This document shows positions 1-11,138 of a stretch of DNA of 64,000 bases, piece after piece (the first letter of the stretch is position 1; each line of letters starts with the position of its first letter). The translations under genes and the position numbers were made by a program. The stretch comes from Turnera subulata (Eukaryota > Streptophyta > Magnoliopsida > Malpighiales > Passifloraceae). Location of the stretch: NCBI GenBank assembly GCA_028386065.3, contig JAKUCV010003124.1, positions 62,001 through 126,000 on the forward strand, given 5' to 3'. Below the pieces are notes generated by a model that saw nothing but the letters and a program-made list of their open reading frames with translations, made no database searches and was not told the origin of the DNA.

Positions 1-632
1 CACATAAAGATGTCTCCTAATCAAATAGGATATGACATGGTAAGCATGTTTGTACGTGAAATTTAGTTAATATGTCTTATGTCTGGCATCATTAAATAAG
101 GTACAGTATAAGAATTGTTATATTAATCATACGAATGTAAGGTGAAAAGCCCTCCCTCATTCTCTTAGAGGAGAAAACCTTAGGTTTACATATTGAGGCC
201 GACGATTTTCTTTCTTGTGGTAAGGTTCCCACCAAATTTCCTTCCAATTAGTTTCTTTTCTTTTCAATCTTGTTGGTTTATTTTTATTTTTGTGGGTTTA
301 GTCATACTTTTTGTAAGTTTTGTCTCATACTTTGTGAGTTTAGTCATACTTTTTGTGGGTTTATTTTCTCCTTTAAGAGCTTTTTCACTTTTTTGAGTGA
401 TCTAAATAAAACTATAGGAGCCAAAAGTCTTGAAGGAAAATTCAACTTCAAGAAAAATTCTCCGTGTACCGTAGGAACTCACCAACAAAGAGATATTTCC
501 CTCAATAGGTATGGCTCGCCTTTGCCTGTTGGCTTGGTGGTTGTTGCATGGAAGATACAAGTTGTGACGCCCGCAGGCGCAGTGTGCTTTGGTAAATCCT
601 CCTTTGAAATATATAGATATTGTTTTGTATTT
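1..632. other. Left flank, no gene recognised
   Basis: AT-rich sequence left of the Mutator-like element. No open frame here resembles a family I know, and the short frames on both strands lack recognisable motifs. It is the original host DNA into which the 633-13130 element inserted, and it resumes at 13131. The last ten bases, 623-632, are the left target duplication TTTTGTATTT. Confidence 0.6.
286..366. repeat. Short degenerate tandem repeat
   Basis: Three to four imperfect copies of a unit of about 22 bp, built on the core GTTTAGTCATACTTTTTG, follow one another. Copies differ by a few substitutions. It is simple sequence with no sign of a coding role. Confidence 0.6.
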
Positions 633-664
633 GGGTTTTTGGGTTTTTTGGGCCCCCATGTTTA
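633..664 (+). repeat. Left TIR of the MULE, outer part
   Basis: These 32 bases match the outer end of the right TIR in inverse orientation with one difference. The TIR is cut at 664 by the Copia insertion and continues at 11019-11138. Confidence 0.88.
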
Positions 665-2039
665 TGTGAATCGGTTGATGATTAGGAAGATACTTAAGAT
701 TAATTAAGTATGATTATTAACATAAGGCATGGATTAAATTATGACATTGATTATACTATTATTATATGCCTTTAAATACAATTTAATATGCCAATTATTA
801 TTATATAGTTAAATGCACTAACTGGGTTTTGATTATGGCAAACCTATACAAATTTATATATAGCATCTTGTGCTTCTAACCATGTATTGCAGCTCACATG
901 AGGAGCTTTCAAATCGTGATCATGCCTTGGGTAATGAGTGAGTGGGATTGTTTTTTGAAGCATGAGATGTCGCTTTCAACATACAAACTCCCATGCCACT
1001 TGTGATTATTTTATCCTTAAAAGGATTGGTCAACAACTTAGTATCTTGTGTTCCTGAATTGCAGCTCACAAAGGTGTTCAAATCGTGATCAACATGTGGG
1101 AAGAAGTGTGAGTAGGATTGGTTATGGTGTTAGTGGTGTTGACATGTCGCTTTCACCAAAAAGGGAACCATTTGTTTAATCCCTATGAGATTGGTCAAAA
1201 GAGTCTAGGACACTACCATTTGTGAAATCTGAATCAATGAAAAGGCTACCTTAAACAAATCAAATGTCAGCTCAATTCAAACTTTCTAGGACCAACCTAG
1301 GACTATGCTAAACAATGACATCAATGACAAAAAACTGCAGACTGCGGGATCTCGTGCCAAAGTGAAAGGGACAACAGGCAAACTGAACGTTGACGTTCTG
1401 GCACCTCGGAAGACAAACCAGCTGGATGGTAAGGGACATGCAACGGTTGAAATTCGAATTGCCACCATCCAACTTGCCTATATAATGAGATGCTGACTCA
1501 AGGAGAACTTCAGAGCTGCTAAACCGAGATTCAATATTCAAGCAAAGTTAGTGCACTTGCAGTTCTCAAGTCAAGCTAAAGAGAGAGAGATAAACACTTT
1601 ACTTAGTTCATTCATTGTGAGACAATCTTTGAAGGGAAAAGTTGTTGTACTTAGTTATAGCTTCTGTATCAAAGGGTTTTCTGTAAGGCAAAGCTAGGGA
1701 AAGCTTTGTGGTGAGTGTGTGAGGTTTGAGTTGAGCCTAAGGGAAAAACTTATATTTTAGGTTAGTGGTTGAACCCATGAAAAACTATAATAAGAGTTAG
1801 TTAGAAATCTCAAGGGGGGATCCTTGAGTAGTGGATGTAGTCCTGCGTGGCGAACCACTATAAATCGTGTGTCCAATTATCTCTAATCCTTCCTCCTTGT
1901 GTGTTAATTAGTTTGTTCATTAGTGTTCTTAAACACAAAACCCATACACATAAACACTTTGGCATTAGAGACACCAAATCGGGTTTAATCCGAAAAGGCT
2001 AATTCACCCCCCCTCCCTCTTAGCCACTTTGGGCCAACA
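665..2039 (+). repeat. 5' LTR of the Sirevirus-type Copia
   Basis: This copy matches 9620-11013 over its whole length with scattered substitutions and a 20-bp indel near the start, where the 3' copy has an extra repeat of the GATTAATTAAGTATG-like segment. A TATA-like box lies at 1479-1485. The LTR contains an internal, diverged duplication (about 864-1040 and 1041-1190) sharing GCAGCTCACA and CAAATCGTGATCA. Confidence 0.93.
1479..1485 (+). promoter_or_regulatory. TATA-like box in the 5' LTR
   Basis: TATATAA follows GCC and is preserved in the 3' LTR at 10460-10466. Its position about 560 bp before the LTR end is compatible with a U3/R boundary just downstream. This is inference from motif and conservation only. 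Confidence 0.45.
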
Positions 2040-2041
2040 AT

Positions 2042-2053
2042 TGGTAGCGGAGC
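2042..2053 (+). other. Primer-binding site of the Sirevirus-type Copia
   Basis: TGGTAGCGGAGC begins two bases after the 5' LTR. It resembles but does not equal the usual initiator-tRNA-Met site TGGTATCAGAGC. The same variant occurs in the three other LTR elements of this window. Confidence 0.75.
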
Positions 2054-2172
2054 AAGGTATCTCCATCTATGGATTAACCTCCAAGAGACAAGATCATGGC
2101 ATTTGAGGGGAACAACATCAACAACGGGCACCTTTCTTCAATGGTCTCAACTTTGATCATTGGAAGTTTCCC

Positions 2173-3753
2173 ATGAAGACATTTCTGGAAGGAAATGATT
2201 TAGAGATGTGGCAAGCTATGAACTCACCATATTCACGTCCAGCTAAAGGCATGCAATTCTGGAGTGAAGGTCAAATGAAGAAAGCAAGACTAGATGCCCA
2301 AGCCAAGAATATACTCCTTTGTGGCATCAGCCATGCCGAATTTGAAAGAGTTCGGTCATGCATCACCGCACATAAAATTTGGAGTCTTCTTTGTATAGCT
2401 CATGAGGGTACCAATCAAGTTAAAGAATCCAAGATGAACAGACTCATGAGAGACTTCGAGCTATTCCAAATGAGAAGTGATAAGTCCATTCAAGACCTAG
2501 ACACAAGGTTCACAATTTTATGCAACAACCTTGCATGTCTAGGGAAAGTGATCACAACAAAGGAGAAGGTAACCAAAATCCTTAGATCCCTTCCAGCTGA
2601 ATGGGAACCCAAAGTCACAGCGATTGAGGAAGCCAAAGATGTAAATATGCTTACTTATAATGAGCTCATGGGAAACCTCGTTGTGTATGGCTCAAAATTT
2701 GAAGAAAGATCCAAAAACAAGAAAGAGTTAGCTTTCAATGCACAAGAGGATGATTCTGAGAGTGATTCAAAAACAGCTCTTATCACTTGCAAAATTTTCA
2801 AGCTTCTCAAGACAAGAAATCAAAGCGAAAGAAGCTCTAGAGGAGTCAAACTTGAAGAGCCAAAGAAGAATCAACATCTTTGTTATCGCCCTGGACATAT
2901 TAATGCGGATTGTCCCTTGCAAAGAAAACCCAAGTTTGATGCTTCTAACGGCAAAGGAAAGAAGGCAATGGCAGCATGGGATGATCTAGATTCTGAGAGT
3001 AATTCAGAACAAGAAGAAGTTGCCAAAACATGTCTCATGGCAAGAGATAACAATGAGGTAATCGACTCTAACTCCTCTGAATGTGATTCTGATGATATAC
3101 ATGATGCATATGATGAGTTATTTAGGAGTTTTAAGAAAATGGCAAAAGAAAACATACTGCTTAAAAGGAAAATAGAAGCTTTAGAGTTAGAAAAGTCAGA
3201 TCGACAAGCTAAATGTGAAAAACTAAAAGAAGAACTAATCGCCTGCAGTTCTGACATCGTTGACGCCAAAACGAGTCAAGAAGCTCTGAAAAACGCATAT
3301 AGTGAACTAGAGAAGAAAATGCTTGCTAACAAAGAGCAACATGATAAGAATCTAGAAGAAAACAGTAAACTAACAAAGCTTGTAGAACACCTGAATGATA
3401 TGCTAACAAAATTTGAATATGGAAGCAAAAGGCTTGATATGATTCTTGGACAACAAAGACATACTTTACAAAAGATAGGTCTTGGTGCTACACACAATGT
3501 GCTTGAGCTTAAGAAATCTCATAACCATGTTCACCATCATACTAGAAGAACTAAATCACATAGAAATATGTTTGTTGAGTCTAGTGAGAAACATCAGAAT
3601 CATATTACTTGTCACTTTTGTAGTAGGATTGGACATGGTATAAATAATTGCATATTTAGGAAGAAACATTGTCCAATCAAGTTCATGTGGGTACCTAAAA
3701 GTACCAAAACTAACCTCCAAGGACCCAAGCTTGTGTGGGTACCAAAAACCTAA
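2173..3753 (+). pseudogene. gag: Copia gag (capsid/nucleocapsid) protein
   Basis: An open frame of 526 codons encodes the structural protein that would package element RNA. Residues about 1-170 match the UBN2-type gag domain of plant Copia elements (KSIQDLDTRFTILCNNL, LRSLPAEWEPKVTAIEEAK). A first zinc knuckle near residue 236 reads CYRPGHINADC, so its second Cys is replaced by Pro. A long charged, probably coiled-coil stretch follows, and an intact CHFCSRIGHGINNC knuckle lies near the end. The natural start is probably the ATG at 2096, but the first 25 codons are in another frame, which points to a small indel before 2173. The rest of the polyprotein is shifted out of frame after 3753. Confidence 0.85.
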
Positions 3754-5094
3754 TTATCCTACAGGAAAAGAGGGATCAATGGGTACTCGATGGTGGATGC
3801 TCAAAACACATGACCGAGACCGATGTATGTTCATATCCCTCCACTCAATAGGCCGACGATCTGGCGTCTTAGATGCCAAATCGAAAGGCAATGTTCTGGG
3901 TACAGGTAATGCGAGTAAGGATCTTATGATTGAATATGTGCTATTAGTTGATAATCTGAAGGTCAATATCTTGTGTATATGACAACTCTATGATCGTGGT
4001 TGCAAAGATACCTTTGAAGCACAAGGATGTTCGAAAACTAGCATTGAGAAAAACAACATATTCCTCACGGGAAAATGGATAAGAAATCTATGCTCCACTA
4101 ATATATGTTATGTTGCTAACCTTGCAAACAAGTGTTTTAATGCTAAGCGCAGAAAATCCTGAGTTATAACATAGAAGGTTGAGACATGCACACATGGAAC
4201 TCATGTCAAACCTACTAAAGAAGGAGCTTGTAAGAGGACTTTCATCAATGAAGTTTGAAAAAGAAAAGATATGCCGAGCTTGTCAACTAGACAAACAATC
4301 CAAAAGCTCTTTCAAACCTATGAACGCTCTAGCAACATCCTGGCTATTGGAACTTTTAAATCTTGATCTCTTTGGGCCAATGAGGATGGTAAGTCTAGGA
4401 GGTAAGCAATGTACTTTTATTATTATAGATGATTACTCATGCTTTACTTGGGATAATCTCTCTAGGTCAAAAGGATCATACTCTTTATGAGTTTGCATCT
4501 TTAGTTAGAAAGCTACAAAATGAGAAAGAGTATAGGTTAACAAAGATTAGAAGTGATATCTTTTAATCACTTTTGTGAAGAAAATGACATTAACCATATC
4601 TTTTCGGCCCCTAAAACTCCCCAACAAAATGGGGTTGTTGAGAGGAAGAACCGAACCTTTCATGAGATGGCAAAAACCATGTTAAATGAACATAATCTTC
4701 CTTCTTACCTCTGGACAGAAGTTGTCAACACAGCTCCTTACATCCTAAATAGAGTAACCATTAGATCTACACTAGAAAAGACTCCCTATGAGATTTGGAA
4801 TGATAGGAAACCAAACATTAGTCACTTTAAGGTTTTGGGGTCTAATTGCTTCATATTGAATACAAAGGATTACTCGGTAAAATTGATGCAAAATCTGATG
4901 AGGGTATATTCCTTGGGTATTCATCTAAAAGTAAGGCTTATTATGTATATAATAGATGGACATTGATGGTAGAGGAATCTATGCATGTTTTCTTTGATGA
5001 ATTTGTTTTTACTAACAATCTTGAAGATGTTGTAAAAGTGGAGAATCAAAATCCACAACCTCAAAGTGCAGATACACATGAAACAGAAAATTAG
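3754..5094 (+). pseudogene. pol: Copia protease and integrase remnants
   Basis: The protease region near 3780 would read LDGGCSKHMT, where Copia enzymes have a D-S-G active site. At 4179-4330 is the pre-integrase zinc segment (HAHMELMSNL, then CRACQLDKQSKSSFK). The integrase core follows with LDLFGPM and IIIDDYSCFTW, then, after a frameshift near 4490-4553, APKTPQQNGVVERKNRT. The C-terminal part runs to about 5094. Several frameshifts and stops (near 3754, 3982, 4490, 4966 and 5094) break the frame. Integrase would join element DNA to the chromosome; this copy cannot be made intact. Confidence 0.85.
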
Positions 5095-5179
5095 GAAGAC
5101 AACAAGGCTAAAACATCAAGCCCATCTAATGAGACAATTGCACTTGAGTAAGAACCTCCATCCAGTGAAGAGCAACCGC

Positions 5180-6585
5180 TTTTGGCATTGATGATGCCAA
5201 AATGTCTTTCAACAGATGCAATCATAGGGAACCATCAAGAGGAGTTTCAACTCGCTCATCAATCCGCAACATCAATTCACATCAGGCATTAATTTCTCTC
5301 ACAAATAGGGCCAAATAATGTTGCTGATGCTCTAAATGATTATGGCTATGCAAAGATGAGTTAAATCAATTTGAGAGAAGTGATGTTTGGAAATTGGTGG
5401 AAAGATTTAGTCAATTTGAATGCTTTTAGCATCTACTTCTCACAAGGGATTCAAGCTATATGAAATGGATGTGAAGAGTGCCTTCCTAAATTATTTCATC
5501 ATGGAGGAAGTCTATGTTGAGCAACCTCCCGAATTTGAAGATTTTAAACATCCCGATCATGTGTTCAAGTTGAAAAAGGCACTATATGGCTTGAAGCATG
5601 CACAAAGGGATTGGTATGACAGGTTAAGTACATTCTTATTCTCTCAAGACTTTCCTAAAGGAAAGGTTGATTCTATACTCTTTGTGTAGCATTATAAAAA
5701 CGACTTGATTATTGTCCAAATTGTGTGGATGGCATACTATTTGGTACTACTAACAATTCTTTGTGGAAAGAATTTGAAAAGATGATGCACAGTGAATTCG
5801 AGATGAGCATGATGGGAGAATTAACATTCTTTCTCGGGTTCTAAGTCAAGCAATAAAGTTATGAAATATTCATAAGTCAAGAAAAGTACACTAAGGAGTT
5901 ACTTAGACGATTTGACATGGATGATGCCAAAATGAGTCCAACTCTAATGAACACATCAACTAAGCTAGACAAAGATGAATAAGGTAAAGATGTGGACATA
6001 AAGACATACAGAGGTATGATTGGAAGTCTTCTTTACCTCACTGCTATTAGACCTGATATTATGTTCAGTGTTTGTCTATGTGCTAGGTTCTAAGCATGTC
6101 CAAAGGAGTCTTATTTGACGGATCTTTAAATATTTAAAAGGAACTCCATATTTAGGACTTTGGTATCATAGAGCTGATGTGTTTGAACTAATTAGGTACT
6201 CTGATGCTGACTTTACTTCATATATTCTTGATCGAAAAAGCACCAGTAGTACTTGCCAATTCTTAGGACAATCACTTGTTTCCTGGGCTAGTATAAAACA
6301 AACTTTGCTTGATTATGGTCTTACATATAATAATGTGCTAATTATGTGTGTTAGTTCATGTGCCACAAATCTCATTAAGAATCCAGTTCAATATTCAAGA
6401 ACTAAACACATTAAAATTAGGCATCACTTTGTCCGAAATCATGTGCTTTAGAAGGATATAATGCTTGATTTTGTCAAGACCAAGAGTCAATTGGCAGATA
6501 TATTTACAAAGCCCTTGAAGATGGACCAGTTCAACAAGATTCTCTTGGAGCTTGGCATGTGCAATCCTCCTCAAATCAATTAATA
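5180..6585 (+). pseudogene. pol: Copia reverse transcriptase and RNase H remnants
   Basis: At 5420-5689 the frame encodes YEMDVKSAFLN, EEVYVEQPPEFE and KALYGLKHAQRDWYDRL, which are conserved reverse-transcriptase blocks of Copia. The polymerase motif near 5724 reads CVDG instead of YVDD, losing a catalytic aspartate. RNase H pieces follow at 6179-6300 (YSDADFTSYILDRKSTS, then SWASIKQ) and the C-terminal block LADIFTKPLK near 6496. Multiple stops and frameshifts separate these segments. The domain order gag-protease-integrase-RT-RNase H is that of Copia rather than Gypsy elements. Confidence 0.88.
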
Positions 6586-6589
6586 CACC

Positions 6590-7970
6590 ACGTGATATTC
6601 TTCCTTTTTTTTTTGTCGCCCAAAGCATCACTTACACACACATCACTAGACATTGCATATGGGTTGTGATAATAAGTCAAAGAGAAGGCACACATGATCA
6701 TCAATTGAGTATTCCTAAAGAGGAAGAAAAAGAGGTGAAAAATGACATGGCAGATTCGTAGGATGCAAACTGGGTATGTTTTATGGTTTCAAAAAGGCAA
6801 GAATCTAATTAAAGTAAGAGGATGATGATTCGATTGAGAAGAAAACATACAACAAAAGATTCCATGTGCATGTGAGAAAAAGTTGTGCTGAAGTGAGAGA
6901 AGGAATACTAAGAGACAATGAGCTTATTCTATGGTTTTTGAAAAAGGTAGCTTTGAGCTAAGGAAAGAGTGTTTGGTCTCAGCTGCACAAGTTATGTGGG
7001 AATTGGTGAAAAAGCTGTGTCAAAGAGAGAAGAAATAGAGGCTGAAGAAAGCGTGGAGAGATGAAGAGAAAAGTTGGAGGACATAGATCCTAAAAAGGTG
7101 GAACCTAGGGCAGCGTGTCAGAAAAAGAACCTCAAGCATGGGAATTCTCTATTACTCATCGGATTTCTCTCTCTCCTTTGCCCTGAATTTAAATCTTTAG
7201 CTAGAACACTTAACCCACTTTACCTACTTATTCCCACTAACCTGTAGTTACCAACCTCAATTCTATCCATACAAGGTAACTGCCATATTCCCATTAATTA
7301 GTCATTAATATGGGAAAAGTGAGTGACAATTCAAAAACACCACGAGGAAAGAGAATGAGAATCCGAGTAAAACCCTCAACTGATCCTTTTCAAAAATCCT
7401 CTCTCTCAACTCAACCATCAGAGTTCCAAAACACAAAAGCCTTCCTACTCCAAACCCAAAAGAACATTGAAGGTTCTATTGGTCCTTTTGATACAAGGAG
7501 AAGAAGTATGGTTGAAGTTCTTGCTCACTCATCTCTGTTGGAATAAGGAGTATGAGGATAATTCCAACAATTGGTAAATTTGGAAACCATTAGTACTCCT
7601 GCCTATAAGAGATTGATTCAGGATTTCCTCACCAACATGATGCTAAAGCTAATAATGATGGTCATACTGTTAGTGTTCATAGTCTGATTCGTGGACAATC
7701 TGTCTTCGTTGATGCCAAATTGCTCAGGAACCTGCTAAAACTGCTCAAAGGGAAAGCTACATAGGTGAAGTACTAAAACACTAGATCGAGCAGCACGATT
7801 CCACATACTTCTAGTGTTTTTGAGTAAAGAAGATTGTTGGTTTGTAAAGCTAGAAAGGCTGACAAGTGTGAGGATACGTCAGCAAAGCATAGACTCTTGT
7901 TGTACATCATCACATGAATACTCACTCCTCGACATGGCCAACAAAACCACTTTGAGGACTTTTGATACGT
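6590..7970 (+). pseudogene. Extra 3' ORF remnant of the Sirevirus-type Copia
   Basis: Downstream of RNase H lies coding-like but broken sequence. The frame 7310-7546 starts MGKVSDNSKTPRGKRMRIR and is basic and Ser/Thr-rich. From 7570 another frame reads ISTPAYKRLIQDFL and then, after a shift, VHSLIRGQSVFVDAKLL, and 7790-7970 has further coding-like codons. This layout resembles the additional, sometimes called envelope-like, ORF found after pol in some Sireviruses, but I cannot show a specific match. The MITE at 7981 interrupts it and coding-like text may continue to about 8930. Confidence 0.45.
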
Positions 7971-7980
7971 GGCTGCTGAG

Positions 7981-8672
7981 GGGTTAATGCATAAAAATGT
8001 CCCTTAACTTTTTTATTTTCACTACTGTTGTCCCTAAAGAAAGTATTGGGTAATTTATATCCTTCAACTTGTGCCTAACCGAGTGGAGTTGTCCAATTAC
8101 CTGTAGTAACAGGTTTTCGAATGTGGGACCCATCTACTGTTGAATAAAAAATTATTTTTGTATTGTACTTGTTTTCCACGTTAGATTGGTCTCAGTTTTT
8201 TTGATTTTTTTTTTAAAAAAGAAAAAAATGATTGTAATTGTAAAAATTTTGTGGGTCCCATATGCAATCATCAGTTTTAAAAAATAAAACTAGTAAAATT
8301 TAAAATTCAAAAAAGAAATCGCAATTTGAAATTTATGCGGGCCCCACATCAAGAATTCACAATCCGTAAAATTTAAAATTTTTCAACATTTTTCCCCAAT
8401 TATTTTTAAAAATTAAATTTTATAAATTAGAATATTGGGGTGGGATCCACGATTTTTTTAGTTAATAATCTGGCGTGGAATCCAAAAAGTGGGAAAATTA
8501 ATTTTGTATTCAACAGTAGGAGGGTCCCACATCCGAAACTTGTTACTGTAGGTAATTGGACAATTCCACTCGGTTAGGCACAAGTTGAGGGATATAAATT
8601 ACGCAATACTTTCTTTAGGGACAACAGTGGTGAAAACAAAAAAAGTTAAGGGATATTTTTATGCATTAACCC
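7981..8672. mobile_element. Mutator-like MITE nested in the Copia
   Basis: A 692-bp insertion starts GGGTTAATGCATAAAAAT and ends with its inverse. The terminal inverted repeats are about 170 bp (7981-8150 and 8505-8672) with few mismatches. It is flanked by the 10-bp direct repeat GGCTGCTGAG at 7971-7980 and 8673-8682. The interior is AT-rich and partly self-complementary, with no open frame. Long inverted repeats plus a 9-10 bp duplication place it among non-autonomous Mutator-like elements. It is a different family from the outer MULE, because their end sequences differ. Confidence 0.9.
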
Positions 8673-9350
8673 GGCTGCTGAGGTATTTGCTCGCCAACAA
8701 TTCGGTTGATTATGCGTATCAAGAAGATTAAGCAAGGTGTGTTCTATATCACACAACCATGCTCATCCACGGATGCAAGAGTGCTCATTGGGATGGTTAC
8801 TAAGCTAATGGATATGTAAAAGGCACAATTGGACTTGCTTGTGAACCACTTTCGTCCGAATGCTAGTGTGTTCTTTGCCTTGGATTCCTCCTCTGATAAG
8901 GATGCTAATGATGATGAATCCGCTGAGTAATCTTTCTTCAGATCTAATGCCCAATTAGGATCAAGTATTTGCATCTCTAAACTCATATTGCATCATGTTT
9001 AATTTCGGCTTATGCTTTACTTTGGATATTCTGGATACTTCGGTTCTGCTTTGCTTTTGACATTGTTGATGCCAGATCATCTGGTTATCTACTGAACTGT
9101 TTATGACTTCTATTCACGGCCATCCAGTTCTGATGCTCAATTAGGATCATGCATGTTTTATCTTTGCTTGTTTATCTGGTTCTTTATTGTTGCTGTTGGT
9201 TGTGGCATTTTCGATGCCAATATGTCTATCTGTCTGCTGTTATTTGGTTCTTATCTCGAATATCTGATGTTGCTTAGGTTGTTGCTATTGTTTTAGTTAT
9301 GGCATTCTAGGTGCCAATCTGTCTACCCTTGTTGTGCTTTTTATGATGCC

Positions 9351-9364
9351 AAAAGGGGGAGAGA
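9351..9364 (+). other. Upstream polypurine tract
   Basis: AAAAGGGGGAGAGA lies 255 bases upstream of the main polypurine tract and shares its core. Duplicated polypurine tracts near the 3' LTR are described for Sireviruses. Confidence 0.65.
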
Positions 9365-9604
9365 TTACTAGGTTATGGGAGAGATTTAGGATATGGAACA
9401 TGTGGATGTGTGTTTTCGACATGTTCACTCTTTTTAATACAATATGGTTTTTTAAACTTTACATCTTTAATTTATTTTTCTGCTCCTTATGCTCTAACCG
9501 TTTTGAAAGATGGACAAATTGGAAAAATAATTTATCTAGGGGGAGCATACGTTGAGGAGGAGCGTACATTCACATCTCCACATTAGTTTAAGGTTTGTCA
9601 TCAT

Positions 9605-9619
9605 AAAAAAGGGGGAGAA
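9605..9619 (+). other. Main polypurine tract
   Basis: AAAAAAGGGGGAGAA directly abuts the 3' LTR start at 9620, the position at which plus-strand DNA synthesis is primed in LTR elements. Confidence 0.85.
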
Positions 9620-11013
9620 TGTGAATCGGTTGATGATTATGAAGATACTTAAGGTTAATTAAGTATGCTTAAGCCTAATTAAGTATGATTATTAACATAA
9701 GGCATGGATTAAATTATGACATTGATTATACTATTATTATATGCCTTTAAATACAATTTAATATGCCAATTATTATTATATGGTTAAATGCACTAACTGG
9801 GTTTTGATTATGACAAACCTATACAAACTTATATATAGCATCTTGTGCTTCTAACCATGTATTGCAGCTCACATGAGGAGCTTCCAAATCATGATCATGC
9901 CTTGGGTAATGAGTGAGTGGGATTGTTTTTTGAAGCATGAAATGTCGCTTTCAACATACAAACTCCCATGCCACTTGTGATTATTTTATCCTTAAAAGGA
10001 TTGGTCAACAACCTAGTATCTTGTGTTCCTAATAATGAATTGCAGCTCACAAAGGTGTTCAAATCTTGATCAACATGTGGGAAGAAGGGTGAGTGGGATT
10101 GGTTATGGTGTTAGTGGTGTTGACATGTCGCTTTCACCAAAAAGGGAACCATTTGTTTATTCCCTATGAGATTGGTCAAAAGAACCTAGGACACTACCAT
10201 TTGTGAAATCTGAATCAATGAAAAGGCTACCTTAAACAAATCAAATGTCAGCTCAATTCAAACTTTCTAGGACCAACCTAGGACTATGCTAAACAATGAC
10301 ATCAATGATAAAAAGATGCAGACTGCTGGATCTCATGCCAAAGTGAAAGGGACAACAGGCAAAGTGAACGTTGACGCTCTGGCACCTCGGAAGACAAACC
10401 AGCTGGATGGTAAGGGACATGCAACGGTTGAAATTTGAATTGCCACCATCCAACTTGCCTATATAATGAGAAGCTGACTCAAGGAGAACTTCAGAGCTGC
10501 TAAACCGAGATTCAATATTCAAGCAAAGTTAGTGCACTTGCAGTTCTCAAGTCAAGCTAAAGAGAGAGAGATAAACACTTTTCTTAGTTCATTCATTGTG
10601 AGACAATCTTTGAAGGGAAAAGTTGTTGTACTTAGTTATAGCTTCTGTATCAAAGGGTTTTCTTTAAGGCAAAGCTAGGGAAAGCTTTGTGGTGAGTGTG
10701 TGAGGTTTGAGTTGAGCATAAGGGAAAAACTTGTATTTTAGGTTAGTGGTTGAACCCGTGAAAAACCATAATAAGAATTAGTTAGAAATCTCAAGGGGGG
10801 ATCCTTGAGTAGTGGATGTAGTCCTGCGTGGCGAACCACTATAAATCGTGTGTCCAATTATCTCTAATCCTTCCTCCTTGTGTGTTAATTAGTTTGTTCA
10901 TTAGTGTTCTTAAACACAAATCCCATACAAATAAACACTTTGGCATTAGAGACACCAAATAGGGTTTAATCTGAAAAGGCTAATTCACCCCCCCTAGCCA
11001 CTTTGGGACAACA
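9620..11013 (+). repeat. 3' LTR of the Sirevirus-type Copia
   Basis: Starts TGTGAATCGG and ends ACAACA, followed by the target duplication GTTTA at 11014-11018. It is colinear with 665-2039. A short deletion near 10995 removes a CCTCCCTCTT-like segment present in the 5' copy. The substitutions and small indels show that the insertion is not recent. Confidence 0.93.
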
Positions 11014-11018
11014 GTTTA

Positions 11019-11138
11019 GTGGTTTGGCCAATTTGGTACCCCGATATTTTTTTTGGCCGGGCATATACCCCGAGATTGCATGGGCAGGCTAAACGTAGAC
11101 CCCTGGTCAGGCACCTGCTGACGTGGAGGCTGCCCGGA
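11019..11138 (+). repeat. Left TIR of the MULE, inner part
   Basis: Continues the terminal inverted repeat begun at 633-664: GTGGTTTGGCCAATT onward to GGCTGCCCGG. It pairs with 12978-13098 in inverse orientation with scattered mismatches. Confidence 0.88.

Larger units (their letters stand above)
8683..9619 (+). other. 3' untranslated part of the Copia
   Basis: Sequence between the MITE and the 3' LTR. It carries repeated GATGCCA-containing segments (for example near 9071, 9216 and 9310), and two purine tracts of the form A4-6 G5 AGA. No intact frame longer than about 80 codons is convincing. Confidence 0.6.
665..11013 (+). mobile_element. Degenerate Copia LTR retrotransposon, Sirevirus type
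   Basis: The element has two long LTRs (665-2039 and 9620-11013), each starting TGTGAATCGG and ending with CA. It is flanked by the 5-bp duplication GTTTA at 660-664 and 11014-11018. A primer-binding site follows the 5' LTR and a polypurine tract precedes the 3' LTR. The interior has a long gag with coiled coil and CCHC knuckles, then protease, integrase, reverse transcriptase and RNase H in the Copia order, followed by about 3 kb of extra sequence with two AAAAGGGGGAGA-like purine tracts. Extra 3' sequence and multiple polypurine tracts are known features of Sireviruses. Stops and frameshifts throughout pol, and CVDG in place of YVDD in the polymerase, make it inactive. Confidence 0.92.

Noticed and set aside
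402..659. 85-codon - strand frame at the left end
   Set aside because: It runs through the MULE boundary and part of the TIR, so it cannot be an old gene, and shows no motif.
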